A DNA stretch of 64,000 bases from positions 1 to 64,000 of the forward strand of contig PBAS01000063.1 of NCBI GenBank assembly GCA_002716625.1, written 5' to 3'. The translations under genes and the position numbers were made by a program. The notes below the pieces were generated by a model. That model was not told the origin of the DNA. It ran no database searches and saw only the letters and a list, made by a program, of their open reading frames with translations. The DNA comes from Phycisphaeraceae bacterium (GTDB lineage: Bacteria > Planctomycetota > Phycisphaerae > Phycisphaerales > Phycisphaeraceae). Positions 1 through 7,868 of this stretch are shown piece after piece. Numbering within the stretch: position 1 is the stretch's first letter; each line of letters starts with the position of its first letter.

Positions 1-1
1 T

Positions 2-109
2 ATTCTCACTTGGGAGACTTATCCTGCGCATCCATTGCGTAAGGACTATCCAGTCACAGGTCGTGGCGAACGCGAAGCATTCCAGTATGTCGACAAGGAC
101 AGCGTCTAG
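2..109 (+). CDS. nuoC: NADH-quinone oxidoreductase subunit C, C-terminal fragment (cut by window edge)
   Basis: Only the last 35 codons and a TAG stop lie in the window. The readable tail contains HPLRKDYPVTG followed by a short polar end. HPLRKDYP is the hallmark C-terminal motif of the 30-kDa (NuoC/Nqo5) subunit of respiratory complex I, which sits in the peripheral arm next to NuoD. No nuoD follows: about 270 bases without a convincing gene separate it from a convergent LOG-family gene. A short ORF at 222-425 in that gap has no recognisable features. Identification rests on the motif and is strong despite the small fragment. Confidence 0.88.
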   Translation: MLTWETYPAHPLRKDYPVTGRGEREAFQYVDKDSV

Positions 110-380
110 AACCCAAACATTTGCGACCCGAAGGCCTGCTGGCGATTGGTATCCATAGCCATGTGCCTTACCCACCAACTTTTTTCGTATTGCCCAAGGA
201 TTCCTCTGTAATCTAGCAGCTATGTGCCCAAATTTAGCATTTAAGTGTGGCAGCCAAACCAACCCAGGCGGCTCATTACCACCGACAAATCTATGCCGGA
301 CCTTATTCCCTACTACCTTAAAACCACACTGCCACCCTGATTCCAATAAGAATCCATACACATCCTACAACTATCTTAAA

Positions 381-1424
381 TTAAGTCGAACTAAAATCAT
401 TAATCCGATCGATCATAAGCCGTAGGCGTCCATAATCGCGACGCGTATATAAAAATTTTAATCGTGGCATTTCAAGATGTTCGCGCTCACCCTCTGCAAC
501 CAGCGCATCGCACTGTTCAATACGACCCTCGACAATCAGGTCCTTGAATTCACCGTTCAGTTCATCCAGTTGACGAGCCGTTAGATTCCTTTGAATCCGA
601 ATGACCAGTGAATCTCGCACAAATCGCTGTGAATGGTAATTGCGATAGAACTTCAAGATGTGCTGAACAGCCTCTTCTGGATCATGTGTTCGAATATATA
701 GATTGAGATCATCTGCCCCGATCAGTTCATTACTAAGAAGCTCCTGCTTAACGAACTGATCCCAGTGTTCCCAGTAGGAACTGCCAGGTGGATCCGCCAT
801 GACCACCGGTACAATCGTTGTCTTCCCCGTTTGGATCAGTGTCAACATTTCATAACATTCATCCTGCGTACCAAAGCCGCCTGGTAACAGCACAACTGCA
901 TGAGCCTGTGAAGCGAACATCAGCTTCCGTGTAAAGAAATAGCGAAAGACAACGAGTTTAGGATCACCCTCGATATACTCATTGGCTGTTGTTTCAAACG
1001 GCAAGCGGATGGCCACACCAAATGAGGCCTTTCGCCCTGCACCTCCATGTCCAGCCCGCATAATGCCACCACCGGCACCGGTGATCACCATCCAACCATG
1101 CTGGGCCATACTTCGGCCAAAATCAACCGCGGCCTGATAGTCAGGATGGTTCTCCGGCGTCCGAGCTGATCCAAAAATTGTCACCTTCCGCACTTCGGAG
1201 TATTCCCGAAAGACCTTCAGAGCATAGCGCAGTTCTTTCATACTGCGGCTAATCAATTTAAGCTCACCCGTATCAGCGCCGTCGCGAACCAGTTTGAATG
1301 CCGTGTGCATCATCTCGCGAACGAGCTTGCCCGCCATTTTGTCAGGCTCGGCCCCGGCTTCACGGACGAGCTTTTCAAACCGCTCGATCAGATCGCGTTC
1401 AGCTTGTCCTGCTTGGCGTGACAT
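381..1424 (-). CDS. LOG-family Rossmann nucleotide-binding protein
   Basis: A 347-residue protein of the LOG (Lonely Guy)/TIGR00730 family, often mis-named lysine decarboxylase. Family members hydrolyse nucleoside 5'-monophosphates (cytokinin riboside phosphates in plants and some bacteria) or act as general nucleotide phosphoribohydrolases. The Rossmann start VTIFGSART is at about residue 81, TGAGGG at 115-120 and the diagnostic PGGFGTQDE at 181-189. About 80 residues of helical N-terminus and 90 of C-terminus make it longer than the minimal ~190-residue LOG proteins. The ATG has a weak AGG upstream. It is monocistronic, convergent with nuoC and downstream of icd on the same strand. The true substrate cannot be read from sequence. 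Confidence 0.85.
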   Translation of the reverse strand: MSRQAGQAERDLIERFEKLVREAGAEPDKMAGKLVREMMHTAFKLVRDGADTGELKLISRSMKELRYALKVFREYSEVRKVTIFGSARTPENHPDYQAAVDFGRSMAQHGWMVITGAGGGIMRAGHGGAGRKASFGVAIRLPFETTANEYIEGDPKLVVFRYFFTRKLMFASQAHAVVLLPGGFGTQDECYEMLTLIQTGKTTIVPVVMADPPGSSYWEHWDQFVKQELLSNELIGADDLNLYIRTHDPEEAVQHILKFYRNYHSQRFVRDSLVIRIQRNLTARQLDELNGEFKDLIVEGRIEQCDALVAEGEREHLEMPRLKFLYTRRDYGRLRLMIDRINDFSST

Positions 1425-1569
1425 AGACTACCTAAGATCACAATACCCTCATCCTGTCGGCAGGATATTCGATTGCCAAATACATACCACCATAGCCTTC
1501 AATCCACTGAGCACCATGATGAATCTTCTTTGCTAGAGAATATTACCCCAAACATTATCCCCTAACTTA

Positions 1570-1618
1570 ATTACCATAAAATCTCCCCGACAATCATCGG
1601 AGCACGAATTATGGTAAT
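1570..1618 (-). terminator. Long stem-loop downstream of icd (possible terminator or 3' stabiliser)
   Basis: A perfect 10-bp inverted repeat (1570-1579 with 1609-1618, core TTACCATAA/TTATGGTAA) encloses a second small hairpin (CCGA 1587-1590 with TCGG 1597-1600). It starts about 60 bases after the icd stop on the transcribed strand. There is no long T-run, so intrinsic termination is uncertain. It could equally be an mRNA-stabilising hairpin or a regulator site in the LOG gene's upstream region. Confidence 0.35.
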
Positions 1619-1679
1619 GCTTACAACAATCTACGGCCCATTTTCCAACAGATTTCTTAAAGAGCACCGGCAACCACGA

Positions 1680-2930
1680 TTAATCCATATGGTTGACCAC
1701 GGCTTGACCAAACTCACTACATTTTAATAGTTTGGCCCCCGTCATGAGTCGTTCAAAGTCATACGTTACCGTCTTAGCCATAATCGCACCTTCCATCCCC
1801 TTAATGATCAGGTCAGCTGCTTCAGCCCAACCAAGGTGACGCATCATCATCTCACCTGAAAGGATGACTGATCCAGGGTTAACTTTGTCTTGGCCGGTAT
1901 ACTTGGGTGCAGTGCCATGGGTGGCTTCAAAAATAGCGTGACCAGACTGGTAGTTGATATTACCACCGGGGGCAATGCCAATACCTCCAACACATGCGGC
2001 CAACGCATCACTGATGTAATCGCCATTTAGATTCAATGTCGCAATCACGTCATATTCCGCTGGACGTGTAAGAATCTGTTGAAGCATTGCGTCAGCAATG
2101 ACATCCTTAACTGTGATCGAAGAACCACCGGCCTCAATGACCTGCCATGGACCACCATCTAAGTCCTTAGATCCAAAGTGCTCCTTGGCGGTCTTATAGC
2201 CCCAGTCGCGAAAAGCACCTTCCGTAAACTTCATAATGTTGCCCTTGTGGACAAAGGTCACTGACTCGCGACCGTTATCAATCGCATACTGAATGGCCGC
2301 TTTGGCCAGTCGCTCAGTCCCCTCACGGCTTACGGGTTTGATTCCGAAACCTGCGGTATTGGGGAACCGCACCTTTTTAAAACGATCGCCAAAGGTACTG
2401 GCAAATACCTTTTTGAAGGTCATGCAATCTTCTGTTCCAGCCTCAAACTCAATACCAGCGTAAATATCCTCGGAATTCTCACGAAAAATCACCATATCCG
2501 TTAGTTCTGGACGCTTCACAGGACTGGGGACGCCATCAAAATAACGCACAGGACGCAAACATACATACAAATCAAGCAGTTGCCGTAAAGCGACATTGAG
2601 TGAACGAATGCCACCACCAACCGGTGTTGTTAATGGCCCCTTGATCCCAACCAAATAGGTTTTAAATGATTCAATTGTCTCGTCCGGCAGCCACTCACCT
2701 GTCTGTTTAAACGCTTTCTCGCCGGCCATGACCTCTTTCCAGACGATTGTCCTCCGGCCATCATAGGCCTTCGCCACGGCTTGATCGAATACATGCTGAG
2801 ATGCAACCCAAATATCCGGCCCGATACCATCACCTTCAATGAAAGGAATGATTGGCTGGTTCGGCACGTTAAGCTGGCCGCCAACCTGCGTGATCGTCTT
2901 GCCGGTGACTGATTGTGAAGCCGTGCTCAT
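1680..2930 (-). CDS. icd: NADP-dependent isocitrate dehydrogenase
   Basis: A 416-residue homodimeric TCA-cycle enzyme converting isocitrate to 2-oxoglutarate, CO2 and NADPH. It aligns by eye over its whole length with E. coli Icd, which has the same length: [12 protein letters not shown] at about 27-38, [20 protein letters not shown] at 98-117, [13 protein letters not shown] near 149, the [18 protein letters not shown] block, and [20 protein letters not shown] near the end. Ser110 in GGGIRS corresponds to the serine phosphorylated by AceK in enterobacteria; whether that happens here is unknown. A strong AGGAAGG lies about 9 bases before the ATG. It is a single gene, divergent from the dioxygenase gene. 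Confidence 0.96.
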   Translation of the reverse strand: MSTASQSVTGKTITQVGGQLNVPNQPIIPFIEGDGIGPDIWVASQHVFDQAVAKAYDGRRTIVWKEVMAGEKAFKQTGEWLPDETIESFKTYLVGIKGPLTTPVGGGIRSLNVALRQLLDLYVCLRPVRYFDGVPSPVKRPELTDMVIFRENSEDIYAGIEFEAGTEDCMTFKKVFASTFGDRFKKVRFPNTAGFGIKPVSREGTERLAKAAIQYAIDNGRESVTFVHKGNIMKFTEGAFRDWGYKTAKEHFGSKDLDGGPWQVIEAGGSSITVKDVIADAMLQQILTRPAEYDVIATLNLNGDYISDALAACVGGIGIAPGGNINYQSGHAIFEATHGTAPKYTGQDKVNPGSVILSGEMMMRHLGWAEAADLIIKGMEGAIMAKTVTYDFERLMTGAKLLKCSEFGQAVVNHMD

Positions 2931-3104
2931 ATCGCGTTGCCTTCCTTTGCAGCTAAGGGTTGTTTAGACACCGCCGGGTTGACGGAGTTACAAAAGATAT
3001 CTTGATATAAGATGCTGGTCAATCCATATCAAATGATCATCCTAATGCACTGTGATAAGATAAGCTAGAAATATTTGACCTTTTAACTAGCACAGATCCA
3101 AGTG

Positions 3105-3851
3105 ATGACTGAAGATCACAAAAGCAGATTCGAGCGTGACGGGTACCTGGTCCTAAGTGAATTCTTTTCACCAGACCAAACCAAGGAAATGGTTGATCAA
3201 ATGAACCAATTCGAGCGGGATATCGTCCCGAAACTCGAGCCTAAGTATGTGTTTTATCAGGATAAGCAACAGACTGATTCAATATTTCGAATTGAGTTTT
3301 TACAACAGCATCACGAATGGTTTGATCAAATTCGCCATAATGAAACAATCGTGAGCCTCGCCACCGAGATCATGGGGGAACCAATGGATCCTCGTCAGGT
3401 CGAAATGTTTGGCAAGGCACCGCGCATTGGCCAGATCACACCACCTCATCAAGATAATTTCTATTGGATGCTTGACAATGGTCAAGGCTGCACCTTTTGG
3501 TTACCGATCGATCCAGTTGATGAGGTAAACGGATGTATCCGCTACGTACCAGGGTCGCACCGCCGAGGATTACGCCCACATGAATCAAGCGACACGTTTG
3601 GGTTTTCACAGGGAATCAGCGACTACAATCCTACTGACGAGCGGATCGAGGTACCCATTAAAGCCAAACCTGGTGATCTGATCGTACATCATGCAATGAC
3701 TATTCACCGCGCCGACGCCAATCCAAGCGATCGCCTTCGACGGGCGTTGGGCTTGATCTACCATGCCCATAGTGCTGAGGAAAACACGGCTGCCAAATCA
3801 GCCTACCAAAAGAAGTTGTTCCAGAGTTGGGAAAAGAAGGGGAAACTATAA
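3105..3851 (+). CDS. Phytanoyl-CoA dioxygenase (PhyH) family protein
   Basis: About 248 residues of an Fe(II)/2-oxoglutarate-dependent oxygenase of the PhyH family. The metal facial triad is visible: HQD at about residue 118 (PPHQDNFYW) and the distal His in VHHAMTIHRADANPS, followed by the 2OG-binding Arg region RRALGLIY. N-GCIRYVPGSH is the family's central strand. The family hydroxylates lipids, ectoine-type compounds, phosphonates and natural products, so the substrate cannot be assigned. The ATG at 3105 is preceded in frame by a GTG at 3102; neither has a clear Shine-Dalgarno. It stands alone between icd and the leuA leader. A second paralogue lies near 29 kb. Confidence 0.85.
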   Translation: MTEDHKSRFERDGYLVLSEFFSPDQTKEMVDQMNQFERDIVPKLEPKYVFYQDKQQTDSIFRIEFLQQHHEWFDQIRHNETIVSLATEIMGEPMDPRQVEMFGKAPRIGQITPPHQDNFYWMLDNGQGCTFWLPIDPVDEVNGCIRYVPGSHRRGLRPHESSDTFGFSQGISDYNPTDERIEVPIKAKPGDLIVHHAMTIHRADANPSDRLRRALGLIYHAHSAEENTAAKSAYQKKLFQSWEKKGKL

Positions 3852-4080
3852 TCCTAGTTCATTTCAATATAACACATCGGAAACAGATACCATCCAGATT
3901 AACAATCATCCAACCATTGGGCCTGTTCACGTACTAATTTATCGTGAATAATAAGCTGATATTATTATTAAAAATGCAGGGGAATTCCTATCGCTTCTAG
4001 GAAGATATCGATATCAATTCCTTGATTGGTATTAAGCCAGAATCATTGACCACAAGTCAGCCGTTATCGAGTTTACGGAG

Positions 4081-4155
4081 ATGATATTTCCATTCGACCA
4101 ATCTGGCCTTAAAAATGCAAGAGGGTCTTGTTTCGGTCTGTTTTTGTTGACTTAG
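4081..4155 (+). CDS. Candidate leuA leader peptide (24 codons)
   Basis: A short ORF opening with ATG directly after ACGGAG and ending at TAG. Its 24 codons include four leucines, three of them packed at the end: codons 20-24 read Leu-Phe-Leu-Leu-Thr. The TTGTTG Leu codons also form the 5' arm of a small hairpin (TTGTTG 4144-4149 with CAACAA 4158-4163), so a ribosome stalled for leucyl-tRNA would alter local folding. This is the pattern of amino-acid-biosynthesis leader peptides, but the Leu density is modest and the apparent SD sits unusually close to the start. A chance ORF remains possible. Confidence 0.4.
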   Translation: MIFPFDQSGLKNARGSCFGLFLLT

Positions 4156-4264
4156 AACAACAAGTTCATTATCCTTACTTGTGTAAATGGTAATAATTCG
4201 TCCAACACGAACACACCGCCACCCAGCACGTCTACTAGGTTTGCTTTTGCTTGAGGTGCGCACC

Positions 4265-4306
4265 GGATAGGCTGCAGTCGAATTCAAGTCAATTGCAGCC
4301 CTGTCC
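4265..4306 (+). promoter_or_regulatory. Putative antiterminator stem upstream of leuA
   Basis: GGATAGGCTGCA (4265-4276) can pair with TGCAGCC (4294-4300) and, after one bulged C (4301), with TGTCC (4302-4306), giving a ~12-bp stem with one G-U pair. Its 3' arm uses the same bases (4299-4306) that form the 5' arm of the terminator, so the two folds exclude each other. This is directly readable from sequence; function is inferred. Confidence 0.5.
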
Positions 4307-4332
4307 CACTGAAACGGACAGGGTTTTTTTTT
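4299..4332 (+). terminator. Intrinsic terminator/attenuator before leuA
   Basis: A perfect 8-bp stem CCCTGTCC (4299-4306) / GGACAGGG (4316-4323) with a 9-base loop is followed immediately by nine T residues (4324-4332). It sits 54 bases before the leuA start, with no complete gene upstream except the candidate leader peptide. A role as an attenuator of leuA is therefore more likely than as the terminator of the distant dioxygenase gene, which ends 450 bases earlier. Confidence 0.8.
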
Positions 4333-4386
4333 GACTATTAAACACTGGTCACGGGGCACAAGCTGCGATAGAACAGGAGCACGACC

Positions 4387-5910
4387 ATGGACCGACCAAC
4401 CCACATCCGAATCTTTGACACCACATTACGCGATGGTGAGCAATCACCCGGTGCGACTTTGAACCTCGCAGAAAAGCTAGAGATCGCGCGACATCTTGAA
4501 CAGATGGGTGTTGATATTATTGAAGCGGGTTTTCCAATCACTAGTCGTGGTGATTTCGAGGCGGTACAGACCATTGGCAAAGAGGTCGAAAATTCAACCG
4601 TAGCCGGACTAGCACGGTGCGTACCACGTGATATTGATCGTGCTGGTGAAGCGGTAAAAACTGCACATCGACCTCGCATACATGTGTTCTGTGCCACAAG
4701 CAAGATACACCGTGAATACAAGCTCAAGAAAGCAATTGATGAAATCATCAAGCTTGCAGTCCAATCGGTCCAACAAGCACGTAGTTTTGTCGAAGATGTG
4801 GAGTTCAGCCCTGAAGACGGTTCACGCACCGAACTAAGTGTACTTGTTGATATCACTGCGGCAGTAGTCGAGGCAGGGGCAACAACCGTTAATATTCCCG
4901 ATACAGTCGGATATGCAGTGCCATCCGAATATGGACACATCTTTAAGCATGTGCGCGAGAAACTGCCGGAACTAGATAATAAAAACATCATCCTGTCGGC
5001 ACACTGTCACAATGACCTCGGAATGGCCGTTGCTAATAGCCTGTCAGCCGTTGAAAATGGGTGTCGGCAAGTCGAATGCACCATCAATGGTATTGGTGAA
5101 CGGGCAGGTAATGCTTCACTGGAAGAGATTGTGATGAGCATTAGCACACGGGAAGATTACTACAACCGTTTCACAACCGGCATTAACACAAAGAAAATAT
5201 TTCCACTGTCACGAATGGTCTCGACCATGACAGGACTGTATGTCCAAAGGAATAAAGCAATCGTTGGTGAAAATGCATTTTCCCATGAAGCAGGCATCCA
5301 TCAAGATGGCATGCTCAAGGAACGTACGACCTATGAAATCATGGATCCCCGTGACGTGGGAATTCCGGAAAGCAAACTTGTACTTGGCAAGCACTCGGGA
5401 CGTCATGCGCTCGGAGATCGCATCAAGGATTTAGGATATCACATTGATGACAAGATGCTTGGAAAAGCGTTTTCCGCGTTCAAGGAACTAGCAGACAAAA
5501 AGAAGGAGGTCTACGATGAAGACATTGAAGCAATCCTGGACCAGCAGTTCCAAACAGGGCGACAGCTATGGCAGCTTGTTCGTTTCCAAGTCACCAGTGG
5601 CACGAACTTAATCTCCACTGCAACGGTAGTACTGTGCGACTCGGCCGGTAACGAACAGATGGATGCAGCAACTGGGGACGGCCCCATCGATGCCGTTTAC
5701 TCAACAATTCAACGTATCACAGGTGTAAAGGTAACCTTGGAAGATTACCAAACTCGATCAATTACCAGCGGGAAAGATGCTCAAGGAGAGGTCATGGTGC
5801 AGGTACGACACAATGATCATACGGTGCGAGGCCGGGGCCTAAGCACAGATGTCATTGAAGCAGCCGCACGAGCTTATCTAGCGGCAATCAATCGGCTTAA
5901 GGTCTCCTGA
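4387..5910 (+). CDS. leuA: 2-isopropylmalate synthase
   Basis: A 507-residue enzyme catalysing the first committed step of leucine synthesis: acetyl-CoA plus 2-oxoisovalerate to 2-isopropylmalate. The TIM barrel opens with RIFDTTLRDGEQSPG (about 7-21). The metal-binding HCHNDLGMAVANS is near 203 and NGIGERAGNASLEE follows. A linker with SGRHALGDRIKDLGY leads into the C-terminal LeuA allosteric domain, where leucine feedback normally binds. Length fits the long bacterial form. AGGAG (4375-4379) is 7 bases before the ATG. It is monocistronic here; leuB and leuCD are not in the window. The leader hairpins upstream suggest transcriptional attenuation. Citramalate or homocitrate synthase are less likely given the full-length match. 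Confidence 0.95.
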   Translation: MDRPTHIRIFDTTLRDGEQSPGATLNLAEKLEIARHLEQMGVDIIEAGFPITSRGDFEAVQTIGKEVENSTVAGLARCVPRDIDRAGEAVKTAHRPRIHVFCATSKIHREYKLKKAIDEIIKLAVQSVQQARSFVEDVEFSPEDGSRTELSVLVDITAAVVEAGATTVNIPDTVGYAVPSEYGHIFKHVREKLPELDNKNIILSAHCHNDLGMAVANSLSAVENGCRQVECTINGIGERAGNASLEEIVMSISTREDYYNRFTTGINTKKIFPLSRMVSTMTGLYVQRNKAIVGENAFSHEAGIHQDGMLKERTTYEIMDPRDVGIPESKLVLGKHSGRHALGDRIKDLGYHIDDKMLGKAFSAFKELADKKKEVYDEDIEAILDQQFQTGRQLWQLVRFQVTSGTNLISTATVVLCDSAGNEQMDAATGDGPIDAVYSTIQRITGVKVTLEDYQTRSITSGKDAQGEVMVQVRHNDHTVRGRGLSTDVIEAAARAYLAAINRLKVS

Positions 5911-5973
5911 ACCAGAAGGCATCCTTTAACTGAACAATTAATTCTTTATGATGATAAACAAAATTCCTTAATG

Positions 5974-5998
5974 CCTTGTTTCGGACAAGGGTTATTGA
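5974..5998 (+). terminator. Weak stem-loop after leuA
   Basis: CCTTGT (5974-5979), loop TTCGG, ACAAGG (5985-5990), followed by GTTATT rather than a T-run. It is positioned 64 bases after the leuA stop, where a terminator would be expected, but it is short and the tail is poor. Confidence 0.35.
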
Positions 5999-6116
5999 CG
6001 AAACCAGCCATTGGCTAACTAACTTTTAGGATTTCTAGACATATGTTGTAATGGACATCATAAAAGTATGCCGCGGGTAGGTCGGCGTAACTAAGTAGCT
6101 ACTGCATAAGGTATGC

Positions 6117-7607
6117 ATGAAAGTGACAAATACCATGAACACCAATTCGTCCTCTTCCCATCCACCCAATCGTAAGTACCTGTTCCTTACCATGGAACAA
6201 GTACAACAAAGCCATAATGTGGTCCAGCGTGTATGCGAAGCAACCAAACACCCCATGAACCCCTTGCTGCCGCTTGGTCGTGCCGATGAATGGGACGGGC
6301 GCCAAGCCAGTCCATGGGCAATGAGAACAGTCCTTTACGATGAGGAGGAAAAGCTATTTAAATGCTGGTACAACGGAACTGACCTTACCGACCAGCAATC
6401 TTGGGCGAGCGGCTATGCGGTGAGCAGCGATGGAATCCACTGGACCAAGCCACATCTTGGCCTAATCGAATACAACGGTTCAAAAGATAACAATATTGTC
6501 TTTGCTGGGTGGGGTTCTGTCCTCAAGGATGATCATGAACCTAATGAGTCGCGTCGTTACAAAGCCATGTTGATGGGGCCGGTTCCAAAAAATGACTATG
6601 GAATCCGGCTCGCCTATTCGCCCGATGGAATTCATTGGCATGAACAAGAACCATTTAAAATCCCTGACTGGCGCGGCCGAAATCCTGATATTGTCGCATT
6701 CATTAAAGATGAACAAGAATCAAACCCAGACCGACGCTTTAAATTAATCTGGCAGGACACTCATCCATCCAAGAAACCAGGGCCAGACGCCGTACGGATC
6801 AAGTCCATTGCCTTCTCACCCGATGGTCAACATTTTACCGGAAGTACCGACAATCCAATTATTGACCCCAATGATGGTCCTGAGGTGGAAAATCATTTTG
6901 TGATGGTCGCACCATATGAAGGCTATTGGGTCATGCCATATGAAGCGGCATGGTATACACCCAACGGCTTAGGTCTTTATGGACAGTATATGGGTGATGT
7001 CCGGCTGGCGGTCAGCACCGATGGTGAGCACTTTACTCGTGTTAATCCATTTGAAATATTAATTCGACGTGGATCCCATGGACAATGGGATGACTGCTTC
7101 CTTGTCGCAAGTGACAAACCGATCGTCAAAGGAAATACCATTTACCTGTTCTATTGCGGCCAGGGACAGGATTGGAGCTATTGGCCCGCACAAAATATCT
7201 CACCCAATGCGGAGACTGCAGGTGTCGGCTCCAGATGCATGTCACGCATGGGACTTGCCACACTTCCGTTGGATCGCTGGACATGCGTAGAAACGCAAGA
7301 TCGAGAAATTCCCGGAACTTTGACGACCAACCCGATTGAGATCATGGATCCGAATATTGAGCTTTTCCTGAATGTCTCATCCCTACATCAGAACTCCAGT
7401 TTCGTCCGTGTTGAGGTCCTAGATGGTACCTCTGGACAAGTGATTGAAGGATTTGATCGACATAGCTGTGAACGAATCGAACAGGATGCAATTCGTTGCC
7501 ATGTACGATGGAAAGGCAAGACCTTGTCAAACTTGCGATGTGGCAGGTATCAATTTTGCATCGAATTATGTGGTGCAGCTCGGATACATAGTTATAGTCT
7601 TTCATAG
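6117..7607 (+). CDS. Five-bladed beta-propeller glycosidase-like protein (GH32/43/68-like fold)
   Basis: A 496-residue protein with repeated blade motifs of the form SxDGxHW/F: AVSSDGIHWTKP, AYSPDGIHWHEQE, AFSPDGQHFTG and AVSTDGEHFTRV. These are typical of planctomycete and Verrucomicrobia proteins resembling the N-terminal domain of GH32 and GH43 enzymes. A likely acidic early position is in LLPLGRADEWDGRQA, and RRYKAMLMG marks the third strand group. The last ~90 residues form a separate beta domain. No signal peptide is obvious, so it may act in the cytoplasm. AAGG lies 5 bases before the ATG, and a 10-base palindrome AGTAGCTACT (6094-6103) sits just upstream. Catalytic function on a sugar substrate is inferred from fold only. 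Confidence 0.6.
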   Translation: MKVTNTMNTNSSSSHPPNRKYLFLTMEQVQQSHNVVQRVCEATKHPMNPLLPLGRADEWDGRQASPWAMRTVLYDEEEKLFKCWYNGTDLTDQQSWASGYAVSSDGIHWTKPHLGLIEYNGSKDNNIVFAGWGSVLKDDHEPNESRRYKAMLMGPVPKNDYGIRLAYSPDGIHWHEQEPFKIPDWRGRNPDIVAFIKDEQESNPDRRFKLIWQDTHPSKKPGPDAVRIKSIAFSPDGQHFTGSTDNPIIDPNDGPEVENHFVMVAPYEGYWVMPYEAAWYTPNGLGLYGQYMGDVRLAVSTDGEHFTRVNPFEILIRRGSHGQWDDCFLVASDKPIVKGNTIYLFYCGQGQDWSYWPAQNISPNAETAGVGSRCMSRMGLATLPLDRWTCVETQDREIPGTLTTNPIEIMDPNIELFLNVSSLHQNSSFVRVEVLDGTSGQVIEGFDRHSCERIEQDAIRCHVRWKGKTLSNLRCGRYQFCIELCGAARIHSYSLS

Positions 7608-7868
7608 ACTGCATCTGCAATTGACGGTATCAGCCATAACAAGAGCTTTTAGGTTTTTGCTCCACCATCAACTACCAATAGCCTAGTTAGGTCGTGCCAA
7701 GTCTAAACACCCAACAATATCAATATCCACTTATCTGTAACAACCTGCTGCATAAACACTACAGGATTGAATTGATGATCAACCCTTACCACTAGAAAAT
7801 TTTTTGCATACAACCCATTGAGTTTGGGCTACGATGTCCAATACCTCCTCACACCAATTCGCCGATCG

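Larger units (their letters stand above)
3852..4386 (+). promoter_or_regulatory. Long leuA leader region
   Basis: A 535-base stretch without a conventional gene. It holds, in order: a TTCCTA/TAGGAA hairpin (3985-4003) followed directly by the 12-base palindrome GATATCGATATC (4004-4015); a short leucine-containing ORF (4081-4155); a perfect inverted repeat GGTGCGCACC (4255-4264); and overlapping antiterminator and terminator hairpins (4265-4332) just before the leuA ribosome-binding site. The arrangement suggests regulated premature termination of leuA. The promoter could not be placed with confidence. Confidence 0.55.

Noticed and set aside
222-425. 67-codon plus-strand ORF after nuoC
   Set aside because: Low-complexity, Pro/Asn/Thr-rich translation, no ribosome-binding site, overlaps the end of the LOG gene; looks like chance.
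4160-4340. T-box riboswitch upstream of leuA
   Set aside because: No AGGGTGGNACCGCG antiterminator consensus or specifier-loop architecture could be found; the simple two-hairpin attenuator explains the data.
4057-4404. Minus-strand ORF across the leuA leader
   Set aside because: It runs through the terminator hairpin and into leuA antisense; no family features.
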